From: Owenia fusiformis
Taxonomy: Eukaryota > Annelida > Polychaeta > Sabellida > Oweniidae
Length of the DNA: 64,000 nt
NCBI GenBank assembly: GCA_903813345.2
Contig: CAIIXF020000011.1
Coordinates: 34,152,166 to 34,216,165, forward strand
Direction of reading: 5' to 3'
Below the pieces are notes generated by a model. The model saw nothing but the letters and a program-made list of their open reading frames with translations. It ran no database searches and had not been told where the DNA came from. Position 1 is the first letter of the stretch. Each line of letters opens with the position of its first letter. Shown here one piece after another: positions 1-12,000 of this stretch. The translations under genes and the position numbers were made by a program.

Positions 1-85
1 GGCCCGAAGCAGTTTGGCCGGGCCTGAGGGCGTCCAACCAGAGACATATAAAAAAGGTAAAGAATATCAAGACACTTCGAATCAG
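1..85 (+). CDS. possible 3' part of a coding exon (window edge)
   Basis: The second reading frame is open from the window edge to a CAG|GTATGA splice-donor-like sequence at 86. The segment is clearly more GC-rich than the DNA after it, which turns AT-rich at once. The encoded peptide ends in a charged stretch (ETYKKGKEYQ) and matches no family I know. It may belong to a gene lying mostly outside the window. It could equally be repeat DNA, because no conserved domain supports it. Confidence 0.22.
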
Positions 86-267
86 GTATGATTTCTCATA
101 TTTTTCTGAAATAGCTGCACAATCGCCATTCTAAAATTCGAAATTTTATTCTATATCTATATCTATAATTCTGGAAGAAGGATAGTCCTGTATAATCCAG
201 ATCTTTTTATGTATTATTTTCATATCATGTTAAGGGGGGCGTTGTTTAATTGCTCACTGGACATGGG
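86..267. other. LINE 3' tail and flanking DNA
   Basis: No gene is seen here. On the minus strand this lies downstream of the LINE ORF2 stop. A short (TATAGA)n-like run at about 146-172 could be the microsatellite tail that CR1-type LINEs often end in, which would put the LINE 3' end near 146. This boundary is an inference. Confidence 0.3.
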
Positions 268-3121
268 TTAGTTGTGGTGAAGGAATTTCTGTCTCATCAG
301 GTGCTTGTCAATTCCATTCTTGAATTGATTTATATCTGTGGTGTCTATTACAGATTGGGGAAGATTGTTCCATGTGTTGACGATTCTATTTCCAAATACA
401 TTTTTTCTTACATCGAGTCTGCTATATCTATGGCTTAATTTTTCTGTATTCCCTCTCGTCATCTTATTTTCTGATTTTTGTGCAATGTCCATGAGTTTGA
501 TTCTGTCATAACCATTCACTATCTTGAATACTTGTATTAGGTCACCTCTAGTTCTTCTATATTGGAGGGAGGGGAGTTTTAGTTGTTTCATCCTATCATA
601 GTAGCTTAAGTCTTTTAAGGTTGGTACTAACTTGGTGGCTCTTCTTTGTACTTTTTCAATTTTAATGATGTCTATATTTGTATAAGGACTCCATATACTA
701 TTTCCATACTCAAGGTGGGGTCTAACGAGGGATTTGTAGAGAAGTGGTAGGGTGGTTTTGTCCAGATGAGAAAATGTCCTTTTTATTAATCCGAGGATGC
801 TGTTTGCCTTGGCTACTTGTATGTCGATATGTTTATGAAACTTAAGTTGATTGTCTATGTTGATTCCAAGATCTTTTTCTAACACTGTCTGTTGTAGGGT
901 TTTATTGTCCATGGTATACTCCTGATTATCATTTTTGTTTCCTATGTGCATTACTTTACACTTGTCAGTATTAAAGGGGAGTTGCCAATCTTTTGACCAT
1001 TTTGTCATTTTATCTAAGTCCGATTGTAATTGTATTTTGTCTTCCTGGTTTTGTACACAACCATACAGTTTAGCATCATCTGCATACATTAGTATTTTGT
1101 TCTTTGTAGCATCTGGGAGGTCATTTATGAAGATAGAAAATAGGGATGGCCCAAGGCAGGTCCCTTGAGGGATACCTGATACAACAGGGGCCCATTCTGA
1201 CGCTTCTCCATTTACTAGTACTCTTTGAAATCTATTAATTAGAAAAGATCTTATCCATGTGAGTATTGTTCCTTGAATTCCATACGATTTCAGTTTTAAG
1301 AGCAGGCGTTCATGCGGAACACTATCAAACGCTTTGCTAAAATCTGTGTATATCGTGTCCACTGGCTTTCCATTGTCGAGGTCTTTGGTAATATCTTCAA
1401 GATAAATTAAGAGATTAAGGATGGTGGATCTATTTGGTACAAAGCCAAATTGGTCATAACTCAGAATTTCATTTTGAAGTAGGTGTTCTACTATTTCATT
1501 TTGTACAATCTTTTCTAGCATCTTCACTATTATGGAGGTTAAGCTGATTGGCCTATAGTTGCTTGGCTTTTTCTTTCTGTTGGTTATATTTTGTTTTGTT
1601 TTTTCACTTCCTTTTTTATATATAGGTGTGATATTGGCATTTTTCCAGTCTTGGGGCAAAATACCAGTTTTCATTGACTTTGTTATATAGTATTGTGAGG
1701 GGGGTGATTAGGGATTGTGCAGCTTCCTTAAGGGGGCGGGGGTGGAAACCATCAGGGCCTGGAGATTTATTAATATTTAAGTTTGATAAGTGGAATGCGA
1801 CCATTTCCTCTGTGATCTCAATATTCTCCAGTTTCTTGTTGTATGTAGGTTGTGGCAATTTAGGTAAGTTATTCAGGTCCTCTTTAGTGAATACACTCGA
1901 AAATTGCTTATTAAGAGCCTCTGCTTTATCAAGGTCCGTTGTAGCCTCTGTTTCGTCATCTCTTAAAATATTGGGGAGTGCTTCTTCATTATCCTGCTTG
2001 GACTTGGTATGTTGCCAAAACTGTTTTGGGTTTTCCTTAACTTCTTGTGCAATTTTTCTTTCATATTCGTAACTGAGTTTGCGTGTGTAAGCTCTTAGGT
2101 CATCTCTGGCTTCTTGGTATCGATTTAAATTCATTTCAGTTTTGGTCGCTTTATAGTTCTTCCAGTATCTGTACTTTCTTTTGCTCATTTTTAAGACAGT
2201 TTTATTGATATATTTGTTCTTACGTTTGTCTCTTCTGGGGGTAGCTCTTGGTACACATTTTTCTATGGCTGTGTTATATGTAGTCTTGAAAAATGACCAA
2301 CTATTTTCCATTGATTTGTCATTGAGATGGTATTCCCAGTCTGTTTCCTTCAGTATCTCGTTCATTTTGCTATAGTCACCTTTACTGTAGACTGGCTTTG
2401 ACTTTGTTTGTTTGCGCTTCTTTTTATTACTGTAGCATGTTTTAATCAATAGGCATTCGTGATCACTTAATCCAAGTCCTGGGAGGTGTTCAAAATATTT
2501 TATTGTATTCTCACTTTTGGTGAATATAAGGTCACATATACTTGGCTTATTTGTTCCTCTGAATCTGGTGGGGCTCTTCACATGCTGCAAGAGATAGTTG
2601 TCATTTATACAGTTCATAAACGTGTTTGATGGGTGATTTTTTGGATCTGAAGTGGTAGTTGTTTCCCATTCGATATTTGGGTAATTAAAGTCTCCTACTA
2701 TAAGTATATTCTCCCATCCTTCACATGCTCTGTTAATTTGCTTGATAAGTCTATCATTGTTTTCATCATTTGAGTTTGGTGATCTGTATACTTCTCCAAT
2801 CAACATCTTTTGTGCTTTTGTATTGGGGTTGATTTCTAACCAAATACTTTCACTATAAATGTCAAAATCTAACGTATTTACACTATTTAAGAGTTCAGTT
2901 TTTATGTACATGATAATTCCTCTTATTTTATTTGATTGTTGAGCATTTCCAAAATTTGAAATCGTATTGTAGTTATCTATCTTAAATACTTGTTCCGTTA
3001 AAATGTCTTCGTAATTTTTTGGTAAAGCTTCAACAATGATTATCATATCTGGGTTATGCTCTTTGGCTAAAATCTTCACTTCCTCAAGCTTATTTGTCAA
3101 GGTATCAGCATTCGTGTACAT
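268..3121 (-). pseudogene. LINE ORF2: endonuclease-reverse transcriptase, frameshifted
   Basis: On the minus strand 3121-1616 encodes an exonuclease/endonuclease/phosphatase domain (GDFNYP and LSDHECL metal and catalytic motifs) and the start of the reverse transcriptase. 1674-268 encodes the rest of the reverse transcriptase: FSKAFDSV, GIPQGTCLGP and YADDAKLY at about 1075-1092, then a thumb region. The two frames overlap at 1616-1674, and the protein similarity moves from one to the other near 1674-1679, where one extra base sits in AACAAAGTCAATG. Together they would cover a normal CR1-type ORF2 of about 950 residues. As it stands the copy cannot make a complete enzyme. Confidence 0.85.
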
Positions 3122-3145
3122 AATGTTTATATGTTCATTGTTAAG

Positions 3146-5207
3146 TCACCATGCTGCTGCTCCGTCTGGGCTATCGGAGTCTGATGAGTTTGATGATATA
3201 TTTAGATTTCTAGTTACTTGTTTCTTTTCTATAAGTGGGGGTAGAGTTGGGGTTGGCTCGACTTGTATATTCCTCGGAGGTGTTGGTAATTTTCTGCGGT
3301 GTCCAGATTTCTTTCCCTTTGGCGAAACATTTCTTATTGGGGTCGGTAACTTGTACAGCATATCTGGATTTGGGTTTTTTTGATTTAGTGTTTTATTGAT
3401 ATCCTTTTTGGGGGAGTTTTTATTGAGTGCTGCTATGTTGGCATCAGGGGTACTGTTGTTATTGTTATTCGTGTTATACTTTGAGACTGTCTTGATTATC
3501 TTGTTGCGGTATATTGTGATGTTTTGTTCACCTTGCGCTCTGCGGGATTTTAATTCGGCTCGGAGGGTGTTGTTATTCTTGCGCTCTGTTGGGGTTAGAT
3601 CTGGTGTTATGTATATGTTGCTAAAATCTTTTTGGGCCCTCAGGTTCTTAGCTTTATATATAACTTCTCTTGTTGTGTTCGTATCTTTGACTTCAACAAG
3701 AAGTAATCTTGGTTTATTACTTTTTGTACCTAATCTTGTGACCCTTACTATCCTTGGCTCATATATATTGAGTCCATTTCCTAGAATATCCAGTGCTGAT
3801 CCTTTATCACAGAGATTGTTTTCATGTGAGCTCATCATCTCTGGTTCTGGTACATTATGTAGAATAATGTTATTCTTTCTTTGTTCTTTTTCTATGTATT
3901 CATTGAGATTTTGAGATTCTGTGTTCAATGACATAAGGGGTTTTATTTCTTTGCTTTGTAGGTTCTCAACTTTGCTCTCGATATTTTTTACTACGTTGGC
4001 ATAGGACTTTTGTTCTTCATTGATACCTTTCTCAATGATTTTTTGTTTTGAGATCATCTTATTTAATGTGTCCGTGATGTCTACTTTAAATGTTTGTAGT
4101 TCGTGTTTGATGGCATCAATAACAGGTTCCAGGTTTGAGGTTGGCTTTGGGGCTGGGGTTATGTTGGGGCACTGGTTTATTTGTTCCATAACAATAGGCT
4201 CACACTCGTTACAGAACCAGTGCAGACTTGGGCTTTGGGATAGATATTTGATGATTGTCTTCTTTAAGGTCAGGGTGCATGATGAAAAATTTTCTGCATT
4301 CCTCAATTGAGTCACATGTTATTTTTCAAACAAGAATCACTCCTTCCCCAAATTGTCTATATCTTCCAGTTTTGCACAAAGAGTGCACTTATGTGCCTAG
4401 AAAAGACTTGTGAGAAGAATGTTTTGATAAAGTGTATAAAAAACAAGAAAATTCAGTGAAAATATTTAGAAAATTTTCAGAAATTTTTTTCACTGAATTT
4501 TCTCGTTTTTTATATATTTTACAAAACAAATCTTCTCACAAGTCTTTTCTAGGCACAAAGATGCACTCTTTGCGCGAACCTGGAAGATATGAACAATGTG
4601 GGGAAGGAGTGATTCTTGTTTGAAAAATAACATGTGAATCAATTGAGGGATGCAGAAAATTTCCCATCATGCACCCTGACCTTAAATTATGACACTTGGG
4701 GCAACACCATTTTTTACATTTTTCGCATTCTAAATTTGCTTCATTTTCAGGGATTTTACAAAATTCACAACCTCCTACCTCCTCCTGTGTATCTTCAGCG
4801 TCACTGTGATCTTGATTTTGAGTTCGACGATTTCCTTTCCCTTCCTGTGGATGCGAGATATGGCTTTTTCCTGGACTTTTTCTCACATTTTCATTTTTTG
4901 AATTACGACCTCTATCTTGATTCTCGTTTCCGTTCTCGTTCTCGCGGAAACTGCTTGAATTTTTCTCAACTTTTTCTTGTTTTTTCTGTTTTCCAGCAAA
5001 TTTTTCGGCTAATTCCATTGCTGCACTTGATAAGTGTGATTTCTCGTTTTTTTTATAACTTTTTGTCTTAGAAGTATCATATTTGTCTGAAGTGGTTAGA
5101 CTTTTTTTAGCGGGAAGATTTGAACGTGATGATCGGTTCGTGAGTTCTTTTTCAGTGATTTCCGGCTCTGCAGACATCTGTTTTTCTTTGTTAGCTGCCT
5201 TCATCAT
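3146..5207 (-). pseudogene. LINE ORF1: PHD-finger and coiled-coil nucleic-acid-binding protein, split by a MITE
   Basis: The N-terminal part (5207 to about 4686) is K/E/S-rich and ends in a zinc-finger start (CEFCKIPENEANLECEKCKKWCCPKC). The C-terminal part (below 4265) resumes with SLHWFCNECE, the closing Cys pair of a PHD-type finger. A coiled-coil-like stretch and an RRM-like core (NNIILHNVPEPE, PRIVRVTRLG, IYITPDLTP) follow, then a basic tail. The 413-bp palindromic insertion at 4269-4681 sits between the two halves of the finger. The frames on either side are in register, so the gene was intact until that insertion. CR1-family ORF1 proteins with PHD fingers are known; they act as RNA-binding chaperones of the LINE particle. 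Confidence 0.75.
4269..4681. mobile_element. palindromic MITE flanked by TTAA, inside LINE ORF1
   Basis: The whole 413-bp element is one imperfect inverted repeat. It starts GGTCAGGGTGCATGATG and ends CATCATGCACCCTGACC, with arms of about 200 bp meeting near 4475. TTAA is present on both sides (4265-4268 and 4682-4685), which fits the TTAA target preference of Kolobok or piggyBac transposases. The GG-start is more like Kolobok. It carries no transposase gene. A transcript through it would fold into a long hairpin. Open frames inside it are shadows of the palindrome. Confidence 0.82.
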
Positions 5208-5857
5208 TCATGCAGATTTTCTGGTCTTTGGAAGTTCTAAACCCAGTCCAGAGGGGAGCAACAACGATAAAACTGATCGAAATTTGGACAAAATTTAAAA
5301 AAGATGTGCCATATCTTCCGAATAATTCTTTGAGCTTCTGATCCTACTACATAAGAATCTGGCCGGGGTCTATGCTTCATTCACGACTGTTCATTCATTG
5401 ACATGTTGAAATTCACATGTGATTTTTGAAGAAAATTAATTTTCAATAAATTCCGTAAGATAAATACAAGATAACACTCATTTAAATCATAAATCACACA
5501 CTGATGTATGCATCAGTAAAGTATTTTACCATTAACTCACCAAAAGTAATACAAACTCTAGAAAAATATCGAAAACTTTCTAATAATAAGAAATGCTTTC
5601 TTGACTTCCGTTCATTAGATGACCATCTGTTGCATTGTGGGAGAAATATATGGCGCGAATTTTGAAAATATTTATTTATGAACTAAGTAATATTTAACAG
5701 CTGTGTGTTTTGAAAAACATATTTGTTTCGTTCTTCTACATATGTTTGACGTTGCTCCCAATCATGTTTTTTCTATTGGGAGGTGATCCCGGGAAATTCA
5801 ACATCTGGAAGGCGGGATAATTGCACTGAACGAAATGCGTGGACTGCAAATTTAAAA
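5208..5857 (+). other. LINE 5' end and presumed HDAC8 promoter/5' UTR
   Basis: No further gene is seen. The first 100 or so bases may still belong to the LINE leader. I found no convincing TATA box or CpG island. The bases up to 5857 read open in the HDAC8 frame from 5783, but with no ATG before 5858, so 5783-5857 is best treated as 5' UTR. Confidence 0.4.
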
Positions 5858-6022
5858 ATGTCGAAAAATAATACTCCTGAATCTGATTCAAAATTATCTC
5901 TATTAGGAGAATGTAACAATAATAAAAACTATGCAGCTATGTGTAAAAATAAGTCAGTGACGTGTATATATAGTAATGAATACATGAGATTGTGCGATAC
6001 GCTACCAAATGTCATTGGAAGG
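5858..6022 (+). CDS. HDAC8: HDAC8 exon 1 (N-terminus)
   Basis: This 55-codon exon ends in GGAAGG|GTAAGT, phase 0. Its end ([19 protein letters not shown]) aligns with the start of the human HDAC8 catalytic domain (Y-I-Y-S-P-E-Y...CDSL), and exon 2 continues exactly where human HDAC8 does (ASMVHSL). The first 30 or so codons (N/S/K-rich) are not conserved. The join to exon 2 spans 17.5 kb, most of it Gypsy-1, so this exon is less certain than the rest, though the two sides fit precisely. Confidence 0.82.
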
Positions 6023-9000
6023 GTAAGTAAAATATTATGTGGGCGATAATTGAGTCACTACTAGATAGCTCATACAAATTCAGCACTATCAATGGTATAC
6101 TAAAGGTACCATTGATAGTGCTGACTGTGAGCTCATACATGTACATTCATTCAGGGATTATCTCAGCCCTGTCAACCCTCACGCATTTGCTTGCAAAATA
6201 AAAATCACGCATCAATTGTGTATGATCAAATATCCTGCAAATCACGCATTTTGTTGATTTTTGAGTCGGGGCAATCTGCACGCAATTCGGTTTATACTTG
6301 GTTCGGTTTTTCATGGATGTGTGACGGGAGCACAATTTTTATATTTATTTATTTTCATTAATTAATTTCATGCTTATTTCTCATATTTTTCATGGAACAT
6401 TTGACATCGTTAAAAAGAACAGTCTTTTGCCAATATTGTAGTTTTTATTTTATGCAAAAATGTGTTATAGTTTTTGTGTAATATCACTTTAAATAACTAG
6501 TGTAAATAGACATGTTTACTGAGTTACCGGCCGACGCGCCATGAATTATTGTAATTTTCAGTTTACTCATGTTTTGTTTGGGTAAATAGCAAGATAACTA
6601 CAAATTCATTAATTCTGGGATTTATTTGTTAAAACAAGGTTGAATTGCTCTTTTTAACAGTTTTTATTTCATTTAAATTGATGTAATATTTCTTGAGATA
6701 TCGCCATTTGAAAACATGTATTTTTAGTGAAGTTTTATATTTCTTACGGCATTTAGCCCGACAATTTCACAAACTTTCTCACATAACAATTTGATTGACA
6801 GCTCGCTGTAGGTTTATTAAATCTTTGATCTGACAGATATTTTGACAATGTAGCGAGCAATTAAACCCGTTGTTATGGTAGCCTTTCCATATATGGAAAG
6901 TTATGTTCCGTTATTTTAATGTTCTCACAATCGTTCTCCGGGACGATCAGTCTCAAGTTGTATCTGAAAGTGATAATACGTATACGAATATTTCGGTATC
7001 TGATCAAGTTTTACATAAGATTTGGATTTTAAAGGCTTTGGATTATAATTACGATCATTTGTAACTGGATTTACTAGTATTGGATTTATAATTGGATTTA
7101 TACTTCGATTACATTCACAGAAATCATCATGTCTTACCAGCCTACAAGGTAAATAAAGTTTATTGTTTATTGTTATAAAGTTTAGTTCATTTCTTTTGTC
7201 CAGTTATTTCAATCTCATCAATTAGTAAATTACTCCATCCATTAGAGCGATACAAAATCCTTTCATACACAAGACGAAGCCACAACATCATCTTTCCAGT
7301 GCCTTATTTTTAATTAACGGGGTTTCCGCTCGGCCCATTCTTTCCAGTATTTATTATTTTGACCATATTGATTTCATACTGGTGAAAAACATTTCATTTT
7401 AAATAACTCCCGCCACACTGTTGGCTTAGCGTTGGGATTTGCAAGATATTTAACGTTATATTTTTGTCATTGTTTTGAGATAATATTTTGCATTTTCTTG
7501 TGGTGTTAAAGGCTTGTATTTTTCTCGCAAAATTTTGACGTAACTTGACTGTGCAAACTTGGGACTCACCATTTATAATTCGGGGGGATTCAAGACAAAG
7601 TCAACAAATCCTCACTGATGTCATTTCAAATATTTTTTATTACCAGTGCGTTTAAATTGAGTAGTGTAAATCGACACAAATCGGATCTACCTTGAATGCA
7701 ACTGGGGTGATACTCCTTTCGGAGATGTATAATACTCCTTAGGGTTGGTTTATTTAGAATGCAATGAGGACGGTTTAGTCCGTTAATTGTTGGTTATCTG
7801 CATTTGAAAAACTGATTCCTTTGAGAGTTGTCATATATGATTAAAGTGTACAGACTCTTGAGTAAAATTTCTCTAAAGTGCAGTGGGACCAAGTAGTCCA
7901 ATTTAATTGTGTATCATCTGCACTTGAGGAATTGTTATTTAAGAGTTGTATTGGTATATACTAAATATTATATTGTATTGTGTTTGAAGGTGCCCAGAAT
8001 TTATATTCTGCGCGGAGCCCATAAAGGGACATTTTTATTTTATTTGCCCAGAATTTATTTTCTGCGCGGAGCTCCATTGAGAGACATTATATTGGGTAAT
8101 TATTAAAACTCAACCTTGTATTATTAGCCCAGGGTAACACCTGCGCGGAGCTCCTCTGTGAGACGTTTAGTTGAGTAATTTCTGAACCCAATATTGTATA
8201 TTTTAGCCCAGGAGAAATCCTGCGCGAAGCTCAGACTGGAAAATTTATTTACCGTTCGGAGCAATACTCATTGATAATATTAGCCCAGGAGCAATCCTGC
8301 GCGGAGCCCTAAAGGGACATTTATTGATTTGCATACCACATTGTGTTATTACAATATTGCCCAGGTTAATTCCTGCGCGGAGCTCTTTATGAGACATTTT
8401 TGAAAATATTGTGAGTACAACTATTTCTGTGAATTGCCCAGGTTTACTCCTGCGCGGAGCCTCTGAGAAGGACATATATTTTATCTTGATAGAGTTTGCT
8501 CTCAATGAAATTGAAATTTATGAAAATTTTTGATCACTATGGAGTAGTCAATGTGTTGAGTTGTCTGTGAAGTGAACACTGAACAGGGAGGGGACAATGT
8601 AATGATGTGTTCATGGAGTCTCCACTGAAAGGGTGTACATTCAATTGTGCATTCCTTCCTCCGCTCTTATGGTGATCTTGAATTTTTGTTTGCAATTTTT
8701 GAGAGTTTGCTCATTCATGATAGAATCATAAACACAGAATAGAATCATTACTCATTAATATGGCATCTGACCGAGATTCTGATCAGATGGATTTAACACA
8801 ATGTGCGGACAGCGCTCGCACGAGCCCAGATAATACTGTTTTTATAAAAGGGGATAATAAAGAAATAGATAATCCCTTGGCCTCAGATAACACTGTTGTG
8901 TGGCAGAATGAAATGCGCCTTGCTCCAGGGCCTGGTGCTATTTCGAAAAATTTAGAATCTGCCAGAGTGCCAAAAAGTACAGGCTATTGGTCACGGGAGA

Positions 9001-12000
9001 ATGATTCATTGTTCAGTCCCGTAAATGAGCACTCCAATGAGGAAATAAAGCCTGCTCCTCGAACATCCACAGCGATGCGTTCCTCAGAAGTTGAAAATGC
9101 TAAATCAATGAGTGAACAAATTGGCTATTTGTGGAGTAATATTGAGCTCATAAACCATAAATTTGATAAAATTGATACCAAGTTGGATGTGAGTGCTCTT
9201 GAGAGAAATGTTTCCATGGCAGTGACTCAAGCGTTGGTCCCTGTTCTGAAAACAGGTGTTACTTCAGCAGTTGCTGATGCAATGGCGCCAGTAATAGAAA
9301 TGAGTCAAAATCAAAATTTAGCCATGCAAGAGCAAATGAATGCAAGTCTCTCCCAACAGAAATCTGAATTGCTCCAACTGATAAAAAATAAGTCTGTAAG
9401 GGAAGAGCAAACTTCACATGAAGTGAAGTTATCAAATATGCATGATAATGAAAAATCTCATGTGGAGCAACGAAGAGGAGTTTCTAAGAGGAAAGAGTGC
9501 GCTCTTTCTCCTCCTCCTCGGCCATATGCTCTAAAAAGACAGAGCGCATTTTATCAGCCTCATTCTCATAGAGAAAATGAGTTGCTTGCTCCTGAGCAAA
9601 AAGTACCTGCTAGTGTATACGCTCAGCCAGGTGAGAGAAATGTTATGTTTGCTCCTCCTAATACGCCAACTTCTGAGCGAAGTGAATTGTATAGGAGTGG
9701 AGTTCAGAGTAGCTCAGACTCTGGAGCAAGCAGAAGTGCTGCTCATGAGGAGTACACTCCTCCTCTTACTATGGATAATGAGCATTCTCTCAACAATCAA
9801 GGAGTCCAGAGTAGCTCAGATTCTGGAGCAAGCCGGAGTGTTGCTCATGAGAAGTACACTCCTCCTCTTGCAATGAAAAATGAGCAACATTATGAGCAAG
9901 ATGAGCGCTCCAGTAGATATTTTGAAAATGTTCATGATTTAACTCATTCTCTCCAAAATGCTCAAGGAGAAAAGAGAAGCTCTTCTTTTATGAATGAGCG
10001 TAAAAAGAAACATGAGCAAGATAATGATGAATTTACCTCATATAACTCTCAAAGAGAGGCCTATGGCTCCTCTTATATGATGAACGCATTTAGAGATGTT
10101 ACTCAAACACTCTCAGATGTGGTAAAATCTGTATCATTCAGGCAAAATAATGATAAGGCTGTGAAAATCAGACCTGATAAATATGAGGGTACATCCCCAT
10201 GGCTAGATTATGTGAGACACTTTGAAGTGTGCTCCTCCTCCAATAGATGGAGTGATATTGAAAAACGAGATTTTCTAGCTTCTAGCTTACGTGGCCAAGC
10301 TCAACAAATCTTGAATGAGGTTGAATTAGAGTACACCTATCAAGATTTGGTTAATGCATTGAGTAAACGATTTGGCCCTGAGGGTAAAGCAAAATTGTAC
10401 GAGGCTCAAATTAATAATCGCCAACAAAGACCTCGTGAGCCTATGCAAAAACTGGCACAAGATATAAGAAGGCTTACAGCCTTAGCCTACCCTGAAATGA
10501 CACGAGAGGCCCAAGATAGGTTGGCTCGCGCTCGGTTCCAGCATGCCTTACTGGATGATCAAATCCGAGATGCAATTAATTTAGGGGAGCCAGAGACTCT
10601 AGATAGAGCAGTTGTAATTGCTCTAAAACAAGAGTCGTATCTCGAGTCAGAGAGAATCAGGAAGGGTCAAAAACCTAGGCTCCAGACAGATAAAATATCT
10701 GCAATTGATGAAAGGCTTGAATCTGATGATTCAGCTGAAATAAATGCTCTTAATGAAACTGAGAAATTAGAGCAAATTATGACTAAATTATTGACAGCGC
10801 AAGCAACTGCTCTGGATGATAGGTTTGAAAAAATGTTGACTGAATTAAAGAAAATGTCAGCACGAAAACCCAAAGCTGAAGTTACTTGTTTCCATTGTGG
10901 GAAGAAAGGCCATTATAATTTTGAATGTCGTTTTCGAAAGGAAAACGGAGGAAAGAAAAACTCCTCTGAAATTGCTCCTATCAGCTTTGTTGAGTCAGAA
11001 ACTCCTAATGAAATAAAGCGCATAGTCGCAAAAGCTGAGGTGTGTGGCCACCCAGTGGAGTTTTTAGTTGATACAGGTGCAGTGAGAACTATGTTAGATA
11101 TTGAAGAGTACAATGATATACCAGTTGAAAATAGGCCGAGTCTGCACAAAACCAACTGTGCATTTAGACAGGCCGATGGCTCCTCTTTATGTGTGCATGG
11201 AGTAATTGATTGCTCCATTGATCTAGATGGCACAATATTTGATGCGCCAGTCATTGTAGCTAGTTTAGGAGCACCTGGTATACTTGGCTCAGATTGTATG
11301 TCTAAACAGGGATTCAATATTAACTACCACTCCAGAGAATTGGCATTTAAGCCATCCTCTGATTGCTATGGGAATGTCATGAATAATATAACCCCAGTCT
11401 GTGTGGTAGGTGAGGATGGAAATTCCTTGCGAAATACTGGTACATGTACTCCTCAGGAGCCAAATACTCTCATTTCAGATGAGAGAGACTCTGACGGGTC
11501 TATGGATATTGATGATTATATAAAATACCATTCACACAAAGTGATGGATACATCCTCTTGCGAAAACAAGAGGGAGGATATAAGTTCAGAGCGAAACCCT
11601 CCACTCATTAATTCCTCCGAACATGAGGAAAATTACTTTACTGAAATGAGTGATGAGAGCTCTGATCATGGGAGCAATATTGAATCTCTTAATCCTCAAT
11701 CTCCTGGTGTTAACAGTAGAGAGCTAGAGGAGGAGGTTCAGAATGGCTCTGGAGGTATGCCAGATTTCGTACAATGCCTCTCATTAAACTGCTCCATAAA
11801 AGAGGATGATGAAATACCAGCAATCTCTGGTAAAATAGTGGAGCTATGTTTTGATAAAACAGAGTCACGTCATACATCTGAGTTCATAAACCAGCCTGGC
11901 ATTGTAGAGCCATTAGCCAAGAGTCCAGAGGAATTGACAGGTCTGGTGGTAAATCCCACATTTATCTCCTCCAAGCAAGATTTGAGAGTAGAGATTTGGA

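Larger units (their letters stand above)
146..5207 (-). mobile_element. CR1/L2-like non-LTR retrotransposon (LINE), defective
   Basis: The element has a two-ORF layout on the minus strand. ORF1 carries a PHD-like zinc finger and a nucleic-acid-binding region. ORF2 carries an apurinic-type endonuclease followed by reverse transcriptase. The endonuclease start (YTNADTLTNK), the GDFN and SDHE motifs and the YADD reverse-transcriptase motif point to the jockey/CR1 superfamily. ORF1 stop (3146) and ORF2 start (3121) are only 22 bases apart. The copy is defective because a MITE interrupts ORF1 and a frameshift breaks ORF2. It ends about 650 bp upstream of the HDAC8 start codon. The exact 5' end is not visible; ORF1 begins at 5207. 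Confidence 0.85.
6320..7417 (+). repeat. Gypsy-1 5' LTR
   Basis: Imperfect terminal inverted repeats (10 of 11 bases) bound the LTR. Inside are an 18-bp palindrome with a CArG box (6883-6900), a possible initiator-like TCAGTC near 6948, and near the 3' end a short ATG frame running into AAG|GTAAAT, which overlaps a polyadenylation signal (7149-7157). No clear TATA box is present. Confidence 0.93.

Noticed and set aside
5783-5857. Earlier start for HDAC8 at 5783
   Set aside because: The codon there is GTG, which animals do not normally use; the first in-frame ATG is at 5858.
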